DNA of 64,000 nt from Allobaculum sp. Allo2 (GTDB taxonomy: Bacteria; Bacillota_I; Bacilli_A; Erysipelotrichales; Erysipelotrichaceae). The position numbers were made by a program, and so were the translations under genes. The notes under the pieces are model-generated. The model saw only the letters and a list, made by a program, of their open reading frames with translations. It was not told the DNA's origin and did no database searches. Positions 41,028 through 51,085 of this stretch are shown here, piece after piece; the first letter of the stretch is position 1; the number at the start of each line of letters is the position of its first letter. Where the stretch lies: positions 1,240,001 to 1,304,000 of the forward strand of contig NZ_CP078088.1 in NCBI RefSeq assembly GCF_022701175.1. The letters are read 5' to 3'.

Positions 41028-42508
41028 GGTCTTCCGTAAGCTGAAAGAGTCGATCAAGACTACCAGATACAGGAGATCCCGTATGTACTCTACTAACTCT
41101 TCAGCTGCTTTTCAAGTTTCCAATGAATCGAATAACGGTCTGCTTTTCATTCCCTCATCGCTGCCGGGCTTTACCCAGTCAGGTGTTTATTCCCGGATCG
41201 ATGCTTCCGGAAATCATTCCATCTATCAGTGTGACGGAGTACTCTGTGAAGTCACTGATGAAGAACGAATCTACCCCGTTTGCGGTCAGAAGATGCACAT
41301 CAAATCATCTCGTTCAATCACACTGCGTCACCTTCCCTTTGGCTTGACTTATATCCATGTCACCGTGAAGGTTCAGCGCCTCTTCTGCGAGAACGGCCAT
41401 CATACACAAATGCGATCTATTCCATTCAGAGCACAGAAGCATACGATTACTACAGCTCTCGAATCGTACATTGAAGATCTGCTGGCAAGCGGCTGCTATA
41501 CCCTGAAGGAAATCGCTGAGCGGACTGGTGTCGGAGCTCATCTCGTTGGCGAGATTGATAAAGCCAGGCTGAGCAGGCTTTATACGGATCAGACGGAACT
41601 CGGACCAGTGCTGAAGAAACCCGATACCTGCAGTCGATATCTGGCTATCGATGAATTCAAGCTTCATAACGGCCATAAATACGCCACCCATATCATCGAT
41701 CTGGAAACCGGCCATGTTCTTTGGATTGCCAGAGGCAAGAAGAAACAGGTCGTATACGATTTTATTGATCATGCGGGTATTGAATGGATGAGTCATGTTC
41801 AAGCTGTTGCCTGTGACATGAACTCTGATTTTCAGGAAGCATTTCAAGATCGATTCCCATGGATTTCTATCGTATTTGACTATTTTCATATCGTTAAGAA
41901 TTTTAACGATAAAGTGGTCTCTGAAGTCCGGAAGGATGTTCAGAGAGAGCTGATCGCAAGCGGTGAAATCGAGCAGGCCAGGCTTCTCAAAGGGTCGAAG
42001 TATATTCTGATGTCTTCTAAGGCAACGCTGGCTTCCAAAGATGCAAAAGGGAAGGCTGGAGCCATGATGGGTGGCGAGAACACCTTGTTTGGGTTAAAGC
42101 CAGTTCTTGCCAAAACAGGTTTTGTCAAACGTTACAACGAACTACTCAAAGTGAACTCTCTCTTCATGACCTGCGATCTGGTAAAAGACCAGCTGGAAAG
42201 AGCCTTCAAATGCTCAGATCCAGAGGAGATGGTGCAGCTGCTGAATTCACTGATTGACACGTGCAAAGGAACGAAAAAAGCACTTTAAATGGTTTGCGCG
42301 ACTAATCGAGAACCATTACGAAGGGATCCTTTCACATACCATTTTTGGGATATCTTCAGGAAAGATTGAAGGCATGAATAACAAGATCAAGACCGTAAGA
42401 CGACAAGCTTACGGTTTCAAGGATGATGGGTATTTCTTTCTTAAGATCATCGATGCTTCAAGAAACCCATCAATCAGGAATCCCAAATCCCACAAAATTT
42501 TTCATTGA
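41028..42508 (+). mobile_element. ISL3-family insertion sequence (right end undefined)
   Basis: The left end is probably GGGTCTTCCGTAA (41028-41040), typical of ISL3 elements. The single transposase gene ends at 42508. I could not find the matching right repeat in the following 200 bp, so the element may be truncated or its end diverged. Confidence 0.6.
41083..42508 (+). CDS. ISL3-family transposase (one assembly break)
   Basis: It shows a zinc-binding N-terminus (IYPVCGQKMHIK), HTH (GCYTLKEIAERTGVGAHLVG), and the DDE_Tnp_ISL3 core: RYLAIDEFKLHNGHKYATHI, VQAVACDMNSDFQEAFQDRF, VFDYFHIVKNFNDKV and SSGKIEGMNNKIKTVRRQAY. One extra A in the A6 run near 42280 stops the frame early. Removing it joins TKKHFKWFARL. 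ATG 41083 follows CAGGAGATCC. About 475 residues. Confidence 0.92.
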
Positions 42509-42649
42509 ACCAAAAGAAAGAGGGAAGGGCGGGCAGGTGACACCAGCCTTACAGGGATGCAAGGCAAACTAAAGGCGAAGCCATGAATCCCGCAATTTGA
42601 TCATGCTAAACTTAGGACACAGCCAGATAAGACGCTTAAAATAAAACTT

Positions 42650-42667
42650 CCCGTTTTATAAAACGGG
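42650..42667 (+). terminator. Palindromic hairpin at the island edge
   Basis: CCCGTTTTATAAAACGGG is a perfect 18-bp palindrome about 65 bp before the glycosyltransferase gene. It may serve as a bidirectional terminator or an operator. Confidence 0.4.
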
Positions 42668-42732
42668 ATAGGACGATCGGTTTCCTGTGAAAAACGGGGA
42701 TAGATCTGGTTGCACTAAAGGAGGCGATAAGA

Positions 42733-43577
42733 TTGAAAAAGCTTCTGAAATGGGTTCTCAGCCTGACCGTGTTTGCAGCGCTGGCGGGAACCGTGATCTT
42801 CTTTGGCATGGGAATCTATACCGCCAATGAATTTGAATCCAGAGAATCTCTCTTCGCTGGTGGATCGGGCCGAGGCAATGCCCGGCTATACGCCGTACGA
42901 AGAAGTTTCCCTATGCTGTATCAGGCGACGATTGCGGTCGAAGATGCGCATTTTTACAGTCATCAGGCGGTGGATCTGAAAGCGCTGATTCGCGCAGGCC
43001 TTTCCCAGATCGTCCCCTGGATGCCTAAATCGGGCGGTTCCACGATCGATATGCAGACGGTGAAAAACCTGTATGGACAGTATGACGGTACCCCGGTATG
43101 GAAAGCCGGTGAAATCGTACTGGCGACCCGTCTCGATAAAATCTGCACGAAAGATCAGATCCTTTCCCTCTATGTGAACATCATTAACTATGGAAACAAC
43201 TTCCATGGCATTCGCCAGGCAGCCAACGGCTACTTTGGCGTCGAACCGTGGGAGCTGACGGACGCGCAGGCGACACTGCTGGCAGGAATTCCGCAGTCGC
43301 CCTCGGCGTTAAACCCGCTCGTTCATTTCGATGCTGCCAAAGCCAAACAGGAAATTGTTCTGCGGGCGATGGTTCGCAACGACATGATTACCCAGGAGCA
43401 GGCGGATGCGATTTACGAGCAGGACTGCGGCATCGACCAGTATATCGAACCGGCTTCTGCAGAAGAAACGATGGATTATTCGATCGTTTCCTCGATGAAC
43501 CGGAACCGCAGATGGCGCTTCCTGTCTGGATGGCGTATGCCGATCCATCTCTGCTGCAGGCGGCGACCCTGGCGTAG
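42733..43577 (+). CDS. mtgA: Monofunctional peptidoglycan glycosyltransferase (GT51)
   Basis: The TTG start follows AAAGGAGGCGATAAGA. An N-terminal transmembrane helix (about 5-28) precedes the GT51 domain, with catalytic EDAHFYSHQAVDLKALIRAG and GGSTIDMQTVKNLYG, then NIINYGNNFHGIRQAANGYF and ALLAGIPQSPSALNP-type motifs. No transpeptidase domain follows, so it only polymerises lipid II glycan strands. Breaks near 42865, 42910 and 43480 are repaired. The protein then ends VWMAYADPSLLQAATLA at TAG 43577, about 280 residues. Confidence 0.88.
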
Positions 43578-43712
43578 CCAGCTCCGTTCTGTATTTGATT
43601 TTTGCGGTCTTTCCATACCGCAATTTGCCACACCGCATTCGATTTCCTGTCCGTTTTGGTCTTTCCATTGGAAGGGTAGAAAAGGATTGAAATCCATCAA
43701 ACAGAAATATCG

Positions 43713-43751
43713 AACAGCGCTTCTGAATCCAAAAGCAGGAACGCTGTTTTT
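43713..43751 (+). terminator. Terminator after mtgA
   Basis: AACAGCG (43713-43719) pairs with CGCTGTT (43742-43748), followed by TTT. Confidence 0.65.
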
Positions 43752-44103
43752 CTTTGGCGCGTTCTGGAAGGACCTTGATCAGGACGGTGCCTTTTGAAGA
43801 AATAGAGGGGCTGTTTCGGCAAGGTTCTATCTATTTCTATGGATCGGACAGGCGATAATTCACAAATGACTTAAGCGAATCCGGAGATGGTTCTGAGAAA
43901 TTACTGGATTTAATCCGAAAGGCAGGATCGGTAAAGCGAGTAAGACTGAAAAACCAATCGGTCTGGTTTTACGCAGAAGTGATCAAAACCCGATCGGTTT
44001 TGTGGGTTTCTCGATCTTTTTCAAATGGAAGGCCGCAAACGTGATTCAATAAAGCGGACTGGCCTGAAAAGTCGGCCATCGTTTTAGGAGGTTGGATTGT
44101 TTC
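43752..44103. other. Intergenic region with repeated small hairpins
   Basis: No gene. AAAACC...GGTTTT hairpins around GATCGG/AATCGG occur near 43951-43976 and 43985-44001. They may be terminators or an attenuator for the transporter gene. Confidence 0.4.
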
Positions 44104-45057
44104 ATGAATAAGAAAACCGCGAACCTGCTCTGCCTGCTGATCGGCGTGATCTGGGGCGGGGGATTTATTGCTACGGATTTCGCGTTAAAGACATTTACAC
44201 CGTTTCAGATGCTTCTCATTCGATTTGCCGGGGCAGCGCTGCTCGCCTGGATTCCAGTTCTGGTCAAACGGGAAAAAGTACAGAAGGAAGCCATGAAAAC
44301 GGGTCTGATTTCGGGATGCTTTCTGTACATCGCCTTTGCGCTGCAGACGTTTGGCATCAATCTGACCGAACCGGGAATGAACGCGTTTCTGACGTCGGTC
44401 AATGTGGTTCTCGTTCCGTATCTGGCCTGGATTGTCTGGAAACAGAAACCGGATGGGCTCGTTCTTTGCGCCTCTTTAGTCTGCATGGCGGGCATCGGCT
44501 TTCTTTCCTTGAGCAGCGGCAGCTTCGGTCTTCGCTGGGGCGATCTGCTTTCGCTGGGCTGTTCGGTTTTCTTCGCGGCACAGATTGTCGCGCTTGGCCG
44601 GTCCGAACACCTTTCGGTTGCGGTTGTCAACGCGCTGCAGCTAAGCACCGCGGCGGTTCTGGCCATTCCGTTTGGTCTGCTTGAACCGTGGCCGGCGCAG
44701 ATTTCGATGGAAACGATCGGTTCTCTGGCGTATACAGTCTGCCTGTCGACATTCCTGTGCTATCTGATGCAGACGACGGCGCAGAAATACACATCCTGCG
44801 CGGCGGCTTCCATTTTAATGGGGACGGAAAGTCTCTGGGCCAACATTTTCAGCTTTCTGATTTTGCATCAGGTTCCGTCCGTCATGATGGTAACCGGCGG
44901 CCTGCTGATCTTTACAGCCATACTCATGGTCGAAGGACGCGGCTGGATCGAGTTGCATCTGCTTAAAAGAAGATCAATCCGCCAACCCAGACCAGCATTT
45001 AAAAGGTCGGGCAGCTTCCGTTGCTTCGTACTCCTGTCTGTCTTTTTAAAAGGCTGA
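44104..45057 (+). CDS. EamA-family drug/metabolite transporter
   Basis: This 10-helix membrane protein has two EamA repeats. The first opens LLCLLIGVIWGGGFIATDFA, and the second ends with the FSFLILHQVPSVMMVTGGLL segment. AGGAGG at 44084-44089 favours ATG 44104 over the in-frame TTG at 44092. About 317 residues. The last 30 residues are basic and unlike the family, so the natural end may be slightly earlier. The substrate (metabolite or amino acid export) is unknown. Confidence 0.88.
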   Translation: MNKKTANLLCLLIGVIWGGGFIATDFALKTFTPFQMLLIRFAGAALLAWIPVLVKREKVQKEAMKTGLISGCFLYIAFALQTFGINLTEPGMNAFLTSVNVVLVPYLAWIVWKQKPDGLVLCASLVCMAGIGFLSLSSGSFGLRWGDLLSLGCSVFFAAQIVALGRSEHLSVAVVNALQLSTAAVLAIPFGLLEPWPAQISMETIGSLAYTVCLSTFLCYLMQTTAQKYTSCAAASILMGTESLWANIFSFLILHQVPSVMMVTGGLLIFTAILMVEGRGWIELHLLKRRSIRQPRPAFKRSGSFRCFVLLSVFLKG

Positions 45058-45199
45058 AACGCGGAATTCTGGAGACGTTTTCCATGTTTTTGATTTTGGG
45101 CACATGTCGTTTGGGCATGCGCTTTTTACACCCTTTGGGCAAACGACAAAAAGCCGTTCGTTCGCCTGTCTATACTGAAACCAGAAAGAAGGGCCTATT

Positions 45200-46161
45200 A
45201 TGCTCAAGTCCTATAAATACAATGGAAAAGAAGCACTTCACCTTTCGGATGTTTCCTGTCAGGCGGGTGCGTATAAGAAAAAGAAAGAGGAAATCATTGC
45301 CCGAACGGCCGCCAACCAGCTTCAGATCCAGCAGCTGCAGGATAAGCTGTATGCGGATGGAAGCGCCGGTCTGATCATTTTGATTCAGGCGCGGGATGCC
45401 GCAGGCAAGGATGGAACGATCAAGCATGTCATGAGCGGTGTCAATCCGCAGGGCGTGGATGTCTACAGCTTTAAATCCCCGACACATGAAGATCTTTCCC
45501 ACGATTTTCTCTGGCGCTTCAATAAGGCACTGCCGGCTCGGGGCAAAATCGCTATTTTCAATCGCTCATACTATGAAGATGTGCTGATCGTTAAAGTGCG
45601 TGAGCTCTGGAAAAACTACAACCTGCCGGCTTCGATTAAAAATAAGGATATTATTGAACGCCGCTATTCTCAGATTTGCGGCTTTGAGGAATACCTGTAC
45701 CAGAACGGCTACCAGATTGTAAAAATCTTCCTGAACGTTTCCGCGAAGAAACAGAAAGAACGCTTTTGGAACGCATCGATCGACCGGAGAAAAACTGGAA
45801 GTTCTCCGAAGCCGATCTTTCGGAACGGGCCCTGTGGGACGATTACACGCACGCTTACGAAGACGCGATCAACGTCACCGCGACCAAGCACTGTCCGTGG
45901 TATGTCATTCCGGCAGATCAGAAATGGTTTGCTCGCTATCTCGTCAGTGAAGCGATCTTAAAAGCGCTTGAGAACATCGATCCGAAGTATCCGCAGCTAT
46001 CCAAGGAACAGATCGACCGTCTCGCGTTTTACAAGCAGGCTCTGCTCAATGAGAAAAACGGGCAGGAAGCCAAAAGCTTTGTCGCCGATGCCGATGAAGT
46101 CAAAGCGGCCGATGAAAAAGTTACGGACGATCTGAAAGAACAGAAATCGCTCAACGCGTAA
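45200..46161 (+). CDS. Polyphosphate kinase 2 family nucleotide phosphotransferase
   Basis: PPK2 enzymes use polyphosphate to phosphorylate nucleotides. Visible are the Walker A region ARDAAGKDGTIKHVMSGVNP, lid-region NRSYYEDVLIVKVREL, and the C-terminal DRPEKNWKFSEADLSERALW with YVIPADQKWFARYLVSEAIL. The DAAGKDGTIKHV form suggests a class III type acting on NMPs and NDPs. One T is missing from TTTT near 45763. Repaired length is about 321 residues. A terminator follows. Confidence 0.92.
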
Positions 46162-46185
46162 TCCAGTTTGGATATAGAAAAAACA

Positions 46186-46232
46186 GCGAGTCCATCGTTC
46201 GAAGAATATCTTCGATCCGGGACTCGCTTTTT
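46186..46232 (+). terminator. Terminator after ppk2
   Basis: GCGAGTCC (46186-46193) pairs with GGACTCGC (46220-46227), followed by TTTTTC. Confidence 0.88.
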
Positions 46233-46427
46233 CTCTGGGAAAGCGAAGAGGAGGGAAGATCCGCTTTCAGAAAACAGTCCGAGAAGGCGGTAAAAGCAGA
46301 CAGAAAGTGGAGGGAGAAATACAAAGAAATACAGTAGAAGATCCGGTTTTGCGTTTCATATTCCTGCTGGATTCATAGGAAAACAGATCCGAAAACGAGG
46401 GGATTCATGCAAGCGCATTCACGAAAG

Positions 46428-46463
46428 AAAAATCCCATAAAACTGCAAAGTTTTGGGATTTTT
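46428..46463 (+). terminator. Strong hairpin before the PTS IIC-like gene
   Basis: AAAAATCCCA pairs with TGGGATTTTT. The A and T runs make it a bidirectional terminator. It isolates the following promoter. Confidence 0.75.
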
Positions 46464-46487
46464 CAAGGTGTACGGTTTCGATTCGCA

Positions 46488-46516
46488 TTGTACGAAAACA
46501 CGATTCTTCCTATACT
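46488..46516 (+). promoter_or_regulatory. Sigma-A promoter of the PTS IIC-like gene
   Basis: TTGTAC (46488-46493), a 17-bp spacer and TATACT (46511-46516) lie 37 bp before the start codon. Confidence 0.7.
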
Positions 46517-46552
46517 TTGAGCAATTACAGGAAAGTTGAGGAAAAATAAATC

Positions 46553-47614
46553 ATGAGTTCTGCTGCTGCATTCCTGGCCAAAAAGGACGTTCAGATTTCT
46601 GCCAAACGGTATGGAATCGATGCCCTTTCCGCCATGGCCCAGGGACTTTTCGCCTCTCTGTTAATGGGAACCATTCTTAATACGATGGGAACCCTGCTCA
46701 ATCTGCCGATTCTCGCGGAAATCGGCTCGTACGCGACGGCGGTCAAAGGGCCGGCGATGGCCGGAGCCATCGGCGTTTCCCTTCACGCGCCAAACCTTGT
46801 ACTGTTTTCGCTCCTTGCGGTCGGCTATGCGGCGGACGCCCTAGGCGGAGCCGGCGGTCCGCTTGCAGTTTACGTGGTGGCGGTCATCGCCTGCGAATGC
46901 GGCAAGCTCGTTTCCAAGGAAACCCGTGTCGATATTCTCGTTACGCCCTTCGTTACAATCTGCATCGGTGCTCTGCTTTCGATTGCCTTCGCGCCTGCGA
47001 TCGGCAGCGGGGCGACCGCGCTTGGCGGCATGATCATGTGGGCTACCGAACTTCAGCCCTTTTTAATGGGTGTCATCGTTTCGGTACTGATGGGCATCTT
47101 CCTGACGCTGCCGATCAGTTCGGCCGCAATCTGTGCTGCGCTTTCGTTAACCGGTCTGGCTGGCGGCGCTGCCCTGGCTGGCTGCTGCGCGCAGATGGTC
47201 GGATTTGCGGTCATGAGTTTCGCGGTCAATAAATGGTCCGGTCTTTTTGCCCAGGGGCTGGGAACTTCGATGCTGCAGATGGGCAATATCGTACGCAAGC
47301 CAGTCATCTGGCTGCCGACGATTCTGGCCAGCGCCATTACCGGTCCAATCGCCACCTGCCTGTTCAATTTACAGATGAACGGCGCCGCCATTTCTTCTGG
47401 CATGGGCACCTGCGGTCTGGTCGGACAGATCGGCGTATTCACCGGCTGGATGACGGAAATTTCCGAAGGCCTTCGTGCTTCCATCGGTTTCATGGACTGG
47501 ACGGCACTGATCCTGATTTCGTTCATTCTTCCCGCCATCTTCACGCTGCTCTTCCATCATCTGTTCTTAAAACTTGGCTGGTACACCAATGAAGATCTCA
47601 AGCTTGACGTCTGA
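46553..47614 (+). CDS. PTS IIC-like membrane protein (PTS_EIIC_2/PfoR type)
   Basis: The 353-residue, intact protein has about 9-10 hydrophobic segments with glycine-rich loops (GGAGGPLAVYVVAVIACECG; SVLMGIFLTLPISSAAICAA; NGAAISSGMGTCGLVGQIGV). These are the traits of the stand-alone PTS_EIIC_2 family that includes Clostridium PfoR. There is no IIA or IIB domain or neighbour, so phosphotransfer cannot be assumed. A sugar-sensing or transport role is possible. It has its own promoter and terminator. Confidence 0.82.
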   Translation: MSSAAAFLAKKDVQISAKRYGIDALSAMAQGLFASLLMGTILNTMGTLLNLPILAEIGSYATAVKGPAMAGAIGVSLHAPNLVLFSLLAVGYAADALGGAGGPLAVYVVAVIACECGKLVSKETRVDILVTPFVTICIGALLSIAFAPAIGSGATALGGMIMWATELQPFLMGVIVSVLMGIFLTLPISSAAICAALSLTGLAGGAALAGCCAQMVGFAVMSFAVNKWSGLFAQGLGTSMLQMGNIVRKPVIWLPTILASAITGPIATCLFNLQMNGAAISSGMGTCGLVGQIGVFTGWMTEISEGLRASIGFMDWTALILISFILPAIFTLLFHHLFLKLGWYTNEDLKLDV

Positions 47615-47736
47615 TCGACAGCGATTGCTATACCATCCAGTTCTGGATGGAATTCCGTATGAAATTCACTCTGGTCGGATCCTTCGCGCATGATTTTGCC
47701 AGTTTACTCTTATTCAATATTCAATTCAGACACATA

Positions 47737-47760
47737 AAAAGCCGGGTCGTCCGGCTTTTC
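47737..47760 (+). terminator. Terminator after the PTS IIC-like gene
   Basis: AAAAGCCGG and CCGGCTTTT form a 9-bp stem around GTCGT. A further hairpin (CCATCCAG/CTGGATGG) lies at 47634-47651. Confidence 0.85.
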
Positions 47761-47873
47761 TTTTGGGCTCTGAAGACAGCGGTATCGGTATTCGCTTTCG
47801 TTTTATTCCTGCCGGGGACGAACGATTTGGACATGGCTTCCGGGCGGGAATGGGCCTGTGCTAAAATCTGTAT

Positions 47874-48188
47874 ATGTTTAAAATCAAGCAGAAAAACGAC
47901 TGGGCGATCGATATTTCTCTGCATATCCCGCTGCCCTCGTTTGCAATCCAAATTACCAAAAACGCGACCGAATCCGAAGTCGACTTGAATACCCCGCTGC
48001 ATCGAACATCCGCGAAAGTCATGAGCGATTCCCATTCGGTATCCACCGAATTCCGTCAGGAAAGCGGTCCTGTGGGACAAGCCGGCGCTTCTTCCGCTTC
48101 TTCCCAATCCGCCGAATCGACGGCTTCTTCTTCTGCATCGTCTGCCTCGTCTTCGGCAGACCAGGAACAGAAAAATGGCGACCAATAG
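47874..48188 (+). CDS. Unrecognised small protein with Ser/Ala-rich tail
   Basis: The 104-residue frame starts MFKIKQKNDWAIDISLHIPL and ends in a low-complexity Ser/Ala tail (about residues 70-97). It overlaps the UbiB-type gene by 14 bp, suggesting coupled translation. In several Firmicutes a small protein precedes ubiB-type genes, but no family can be assigned here. The start has no strong ribosome binding site. Confidence 0.45.
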   Translation: MFKIKQKNDWAIDISLHIPLPSFAIQITKNATESEVDLNTPLHRTSAKVMSDSHSVSTEFRQESGPVGQAGASSASSQSAESTASSSASSASSSADQEQKNGDQ

Positions 48189-49798
48189 CACAAATTCATC
48201 TTCCAGTTCCACAAAGCTCGTTTCTTCGGGCGAGCGCTTTGCGCAGATTGTCAAAGTCTTAAGCCGGCACCATGTCCAGCAGGGCATCACCCCGGTTAAG
48301 CTGCGCGAGATTTTGAAGATCTCGGTCCGACGTATGTCAAACTGGGCCAGATCATGTCTTCGCGTACGGATCTGCTGCCTAAGGAGTATGCCAAGGAACT
48401 GGAAAAGCTGCGCTCGGATGTGAATCCGATGCCGTATGCGGTGGTCAAGGAAGAAATTGAAAGGGCGTATGGAAAGCCGATCGATCAGATCTTTTCGTAC
48501 ATCGACGAAAAGCCCTTAGGTTCCGCCAGTATGGCCCAGGTCCATGAGGCGATCACGCCAGATGGAGACAAAGTCGTCATCAAAGTGCAGCGGCCGGGCA
48601 TTTACGAACAGATGCAGGTCGATGTCAAAATGATGAAAAAAGCCGCAAAGCTGATTTCTCTCGATCAGGTCATTTCCGGTCTGGTCAATCTCGATGACGT
48701 CATCGACGAGTTCTGGAAAACGGCGCAGGAAGAAATGGATTTCCGTCATGAGGCGGCCAACGCGATTCGCTTTGGGGCGGAAAACGATGACGTTCCTTAC
48801 CTGCATATCCCGAAAATATATTCGCAGTATACGAGACAGAACATGCTGGTGATGGAAGAAATCGACGGCATCGAAATCGACAACTATCCGGCACTTGAAG
48901 AAGAAGGCTATTCCCGTAAGGAAATCGCGATGAAACTGGGCATGAACTTCATTGACCAGGTTATTGAGCACGGCTTTTTCCATGCGGATCCGCATTCAGG
49001 AAACCTGAAAATTGTCGACGATAAAATCGTCTGGCTTGATTTTGGCATGATGGGCGAGCTGACGCGCGGACAGGCCCAGCAGATGAGCGAAGCACTGGAC
49101 GCGCTGGCGCAGCGCGATCTGCCACGGCTTTGCGACGCGATTCTCAATATCGGCATTCCGCCGGAAGATCTCGACTACATCGGCTTTTCCAACGCGCTTG
49201 AAACGTATTTAAACCGCTACATCAACCAGTCGTTTTCAGATCTGGACCTGGGAGTGATGGTGACGGAGGCCATTGAAATCTGTCAGCGCTATTCCATACG
49301 GCTGCCAAGCTCGATTACGATGCTTGCCCGGTCGATGGTGACCATTCAGGGGACACTCAAAGATCTCGACGATCAGGTGAATATGCTGGAATACATTTCC
49401 AGCGAAGGAAAAACGCTTGATCAGATCGACTGGAACAAGGAAATCAGCACCTTCTTAAAGGAAAGCTATGCGGGACTGAAGGCGCTCACGCACATGCCGG
49501 TTCGGCTGGATCGAACGTTATCCTTGCTGCAGAAAGGCCGTCTTCAGGTCGGCATCAAAATTTCGGATCTCGATCATCTGATGCCCCAGATCAGTCATCT
49601 GGTGGACCGCCTTGTCGTCTGCATTCTCATTGCGGCGCTGCTGATGGGCAGTTCCATCATTTGTACGACGGGCATGAAACCGCAGCTGCTTGGCATTCCG
49701 GTGCTGGGTCTGGCGGGATTCTTTATTTCGTTCTGCCTGAGCCTGTGGCTCTTTTACAAAATGCTGTTCAATCGAAAAACGGAAACCGGCTGTTCTAG
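48175..49798 (+). CDS. UbiB/ABC1/AarF-type atypical kinase (assembly-frameshifted)
   Basis: This protein-kinase-like ATPase family acts on membrane lipids or quinones. The family KxGQ motif ([17 protein letters not shown]) is intact once an indel near 48318 is repaired. Also present are [35 protein letters not shown] and [12 protein letters not shown]. The C-terminus has two transmembrane helices. A missing A in AAAAA near 49775 would end the protein NRKNGNRLF at TAG 49798, inside the terminator. Without that repair the frame runs to 49889. About 540 residues. Ubiquinone synthesis is unlikely in such a Firmicute; the role is unknown. Confidence 0.88.
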
Positions 49799-49807
49799 CC
49801 GGTTTTT
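49783..49807 (+). terminator. Terminator overlapping the ubiB-type stop
   Basis: AAACCGGCT (49783-49791) pairs with AGCCGGTTT (49797-49805) and is followed by T residues. Confidence 0.82.
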
Positions 49808-50317
49808 CTCTGCCTTCTCGATTTGGTTCTTCGCAATCTGTCCGAATTGTACTGGATCGCGTCTGGATTTTCGACTTGGCCGTATTTGATGCTTTGGAGG
49901 TGTCCTGGTCTGGCCTGGTGCATGGCGAAAATCGGGAAAGAATTGTGTCTTTGATCAGTTTCCAAAACAATGGGTATCCCATGGGGATGAAAATTTTGTC
50001 AAAAACGGCGGAAAATGTCTTGCCATTGCGGATTGTGACAACGAAAATGGATAAATACGCGATTGCTTTTTGACCGTACCGGCTTTCTTGAATCCATAGG
50101 GTTCTGTAAGTGAAATTTCCAAACCGCACCCGTCGATAGGATCGACAGCCTGGCACTTTGTGCAGACAGGGAAGAATGATCGATTCATATTGTTCGAACG
50201 TACTGAACGAGGCCATTTCCGGAGGCAAAAACCAATGGATAAAAGATGAGAACAGGCACAATTCCTGGTGAAATTTCAATATTCGAAAAGCGTTTTCACC
50301 TTTCTGTGCCCAAGTAC
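49808..50317. other. Intergenic region ubiB-marR
   Basis: About 510 bp with no supportable gene. Open frames on both strands lack family features. Confidence 0.45.
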
Positions 50318-50353
50318 GCAACAAGTTGCTAATATATTCGGTAACAAGTTGCC
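50318..50353 (+). promoter_or_regulatory. Twin palindromic operators before marR
   Basis: GCAACAAGTTGC (50318-50329) and GGTAACAAGTTGCC (50340-50353) share the core GYAAC-AA-GTTGC. Their centres are 23 bp apart, about two helical turns, and they end 15 bp before the marR start. This fits autorepression by a MarR dimer. Confidence 0.72.
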
Positions 50354-50368
50354 AATCAGGAGACAACT

Positions 50369-50862
50369 ATGAATTCGGAAGAAATGATCAAAAAACTGTA
50401 CGGCTCAGCAGAAACCCAGAAAATGTTTATCTTCTGTATGCTGCTGATTACCGCCAACCGGCTCCAGACGCTGTTTGATCAGTCCGTTCCCGACCTTTCC
50501 CTGAAACAGATCATCCTTCTGGCGATCGTTCGCTATTCCAAGGAACCGATGACCTTTACGCAGCTTGCTAAATTACTGGGCTGTTCCAGACAGAATGTCA
50601 AAAAGCTGGCCGATGTGCTGGTGAAAAAGGCTATGTCACGCTGCAGCCAAACCCGGAAGATCAGCGCTCCGTCTGCCTGTATCCAACCGATCAGGACGGC
50701 GCGTTCCACGACAGCTACTTCCCAGTCTGCCCGCAGGAGCGTGAAGCGCTGTTTGAAATTTTTACGGACGAAGAAGTCGAAACGCTCTTTCATCTGCTCC
50801 ATCGACTCCAGAACCGGATCGATGAAATCGAGGAAGAAATGGAAAAGGAAGCCGATTCGTAA
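50369..50862 (+). CDS. MarR-family transcriptional regulator (one assembly break)
   Basis: The winged-helix protein (about 165 residues) has the recognition region PMTFTQLAKLLGCSRQNVKK followed by the wing VLVKKGYVTLQPNPEDQRSV, the typical MarR D-x-R-S pattern. The wing is split by a missing G near 50628. AGGAGACAAC precedes the ATG. The end is EEMEKEADS at TAA 50862. Two palindromes upstream indicate self-regulation. The flavodoxin-like gene 220 bp downstream is a possible second target. Confidence 0.88.
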
Positions 50863-51085
50863 AAAGACAGAACCGGGTAAAAGGCTTTTTCAGAACCAGA
50901 CTCTGGAAATAGCCGGTTTCTTCCTGCACCAGAAAACGGGGAATCTTCTGCCCCAGGAAAAAGGAAACCGGAATCCAAAAGCCTTTCCTTAAAAGAGTAG
51001 AAAAGGATGCGACGGATTTTTCCTGAAACAGGAAAACAGGGAAATGATCCGCCCGAACAGGAATTTCGTATTACAGGAAAAAGTT

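Noticed and set aside
42509..42640. A third copy of the folded tail after the ISL3 transposase
   Set aside because: GCCTTACAGGG and CTAAAGGCGAAGCC only loosely recall elements A and B. The end blocks and pairing are absent.
19701..42720. Prophage or conjugative element
   Set aside because: No capsid, terminase, portal, relaxase or type IV secretion genes are present; the only recombinase belongs to the hsdS cassette.
49518..50366. 282-codon reverse ORF between ubiB-type gene and marR
   Set aside because: Half lies opposite the ubiB-type gene, and there is no ribosome binding site or recognisable domain.
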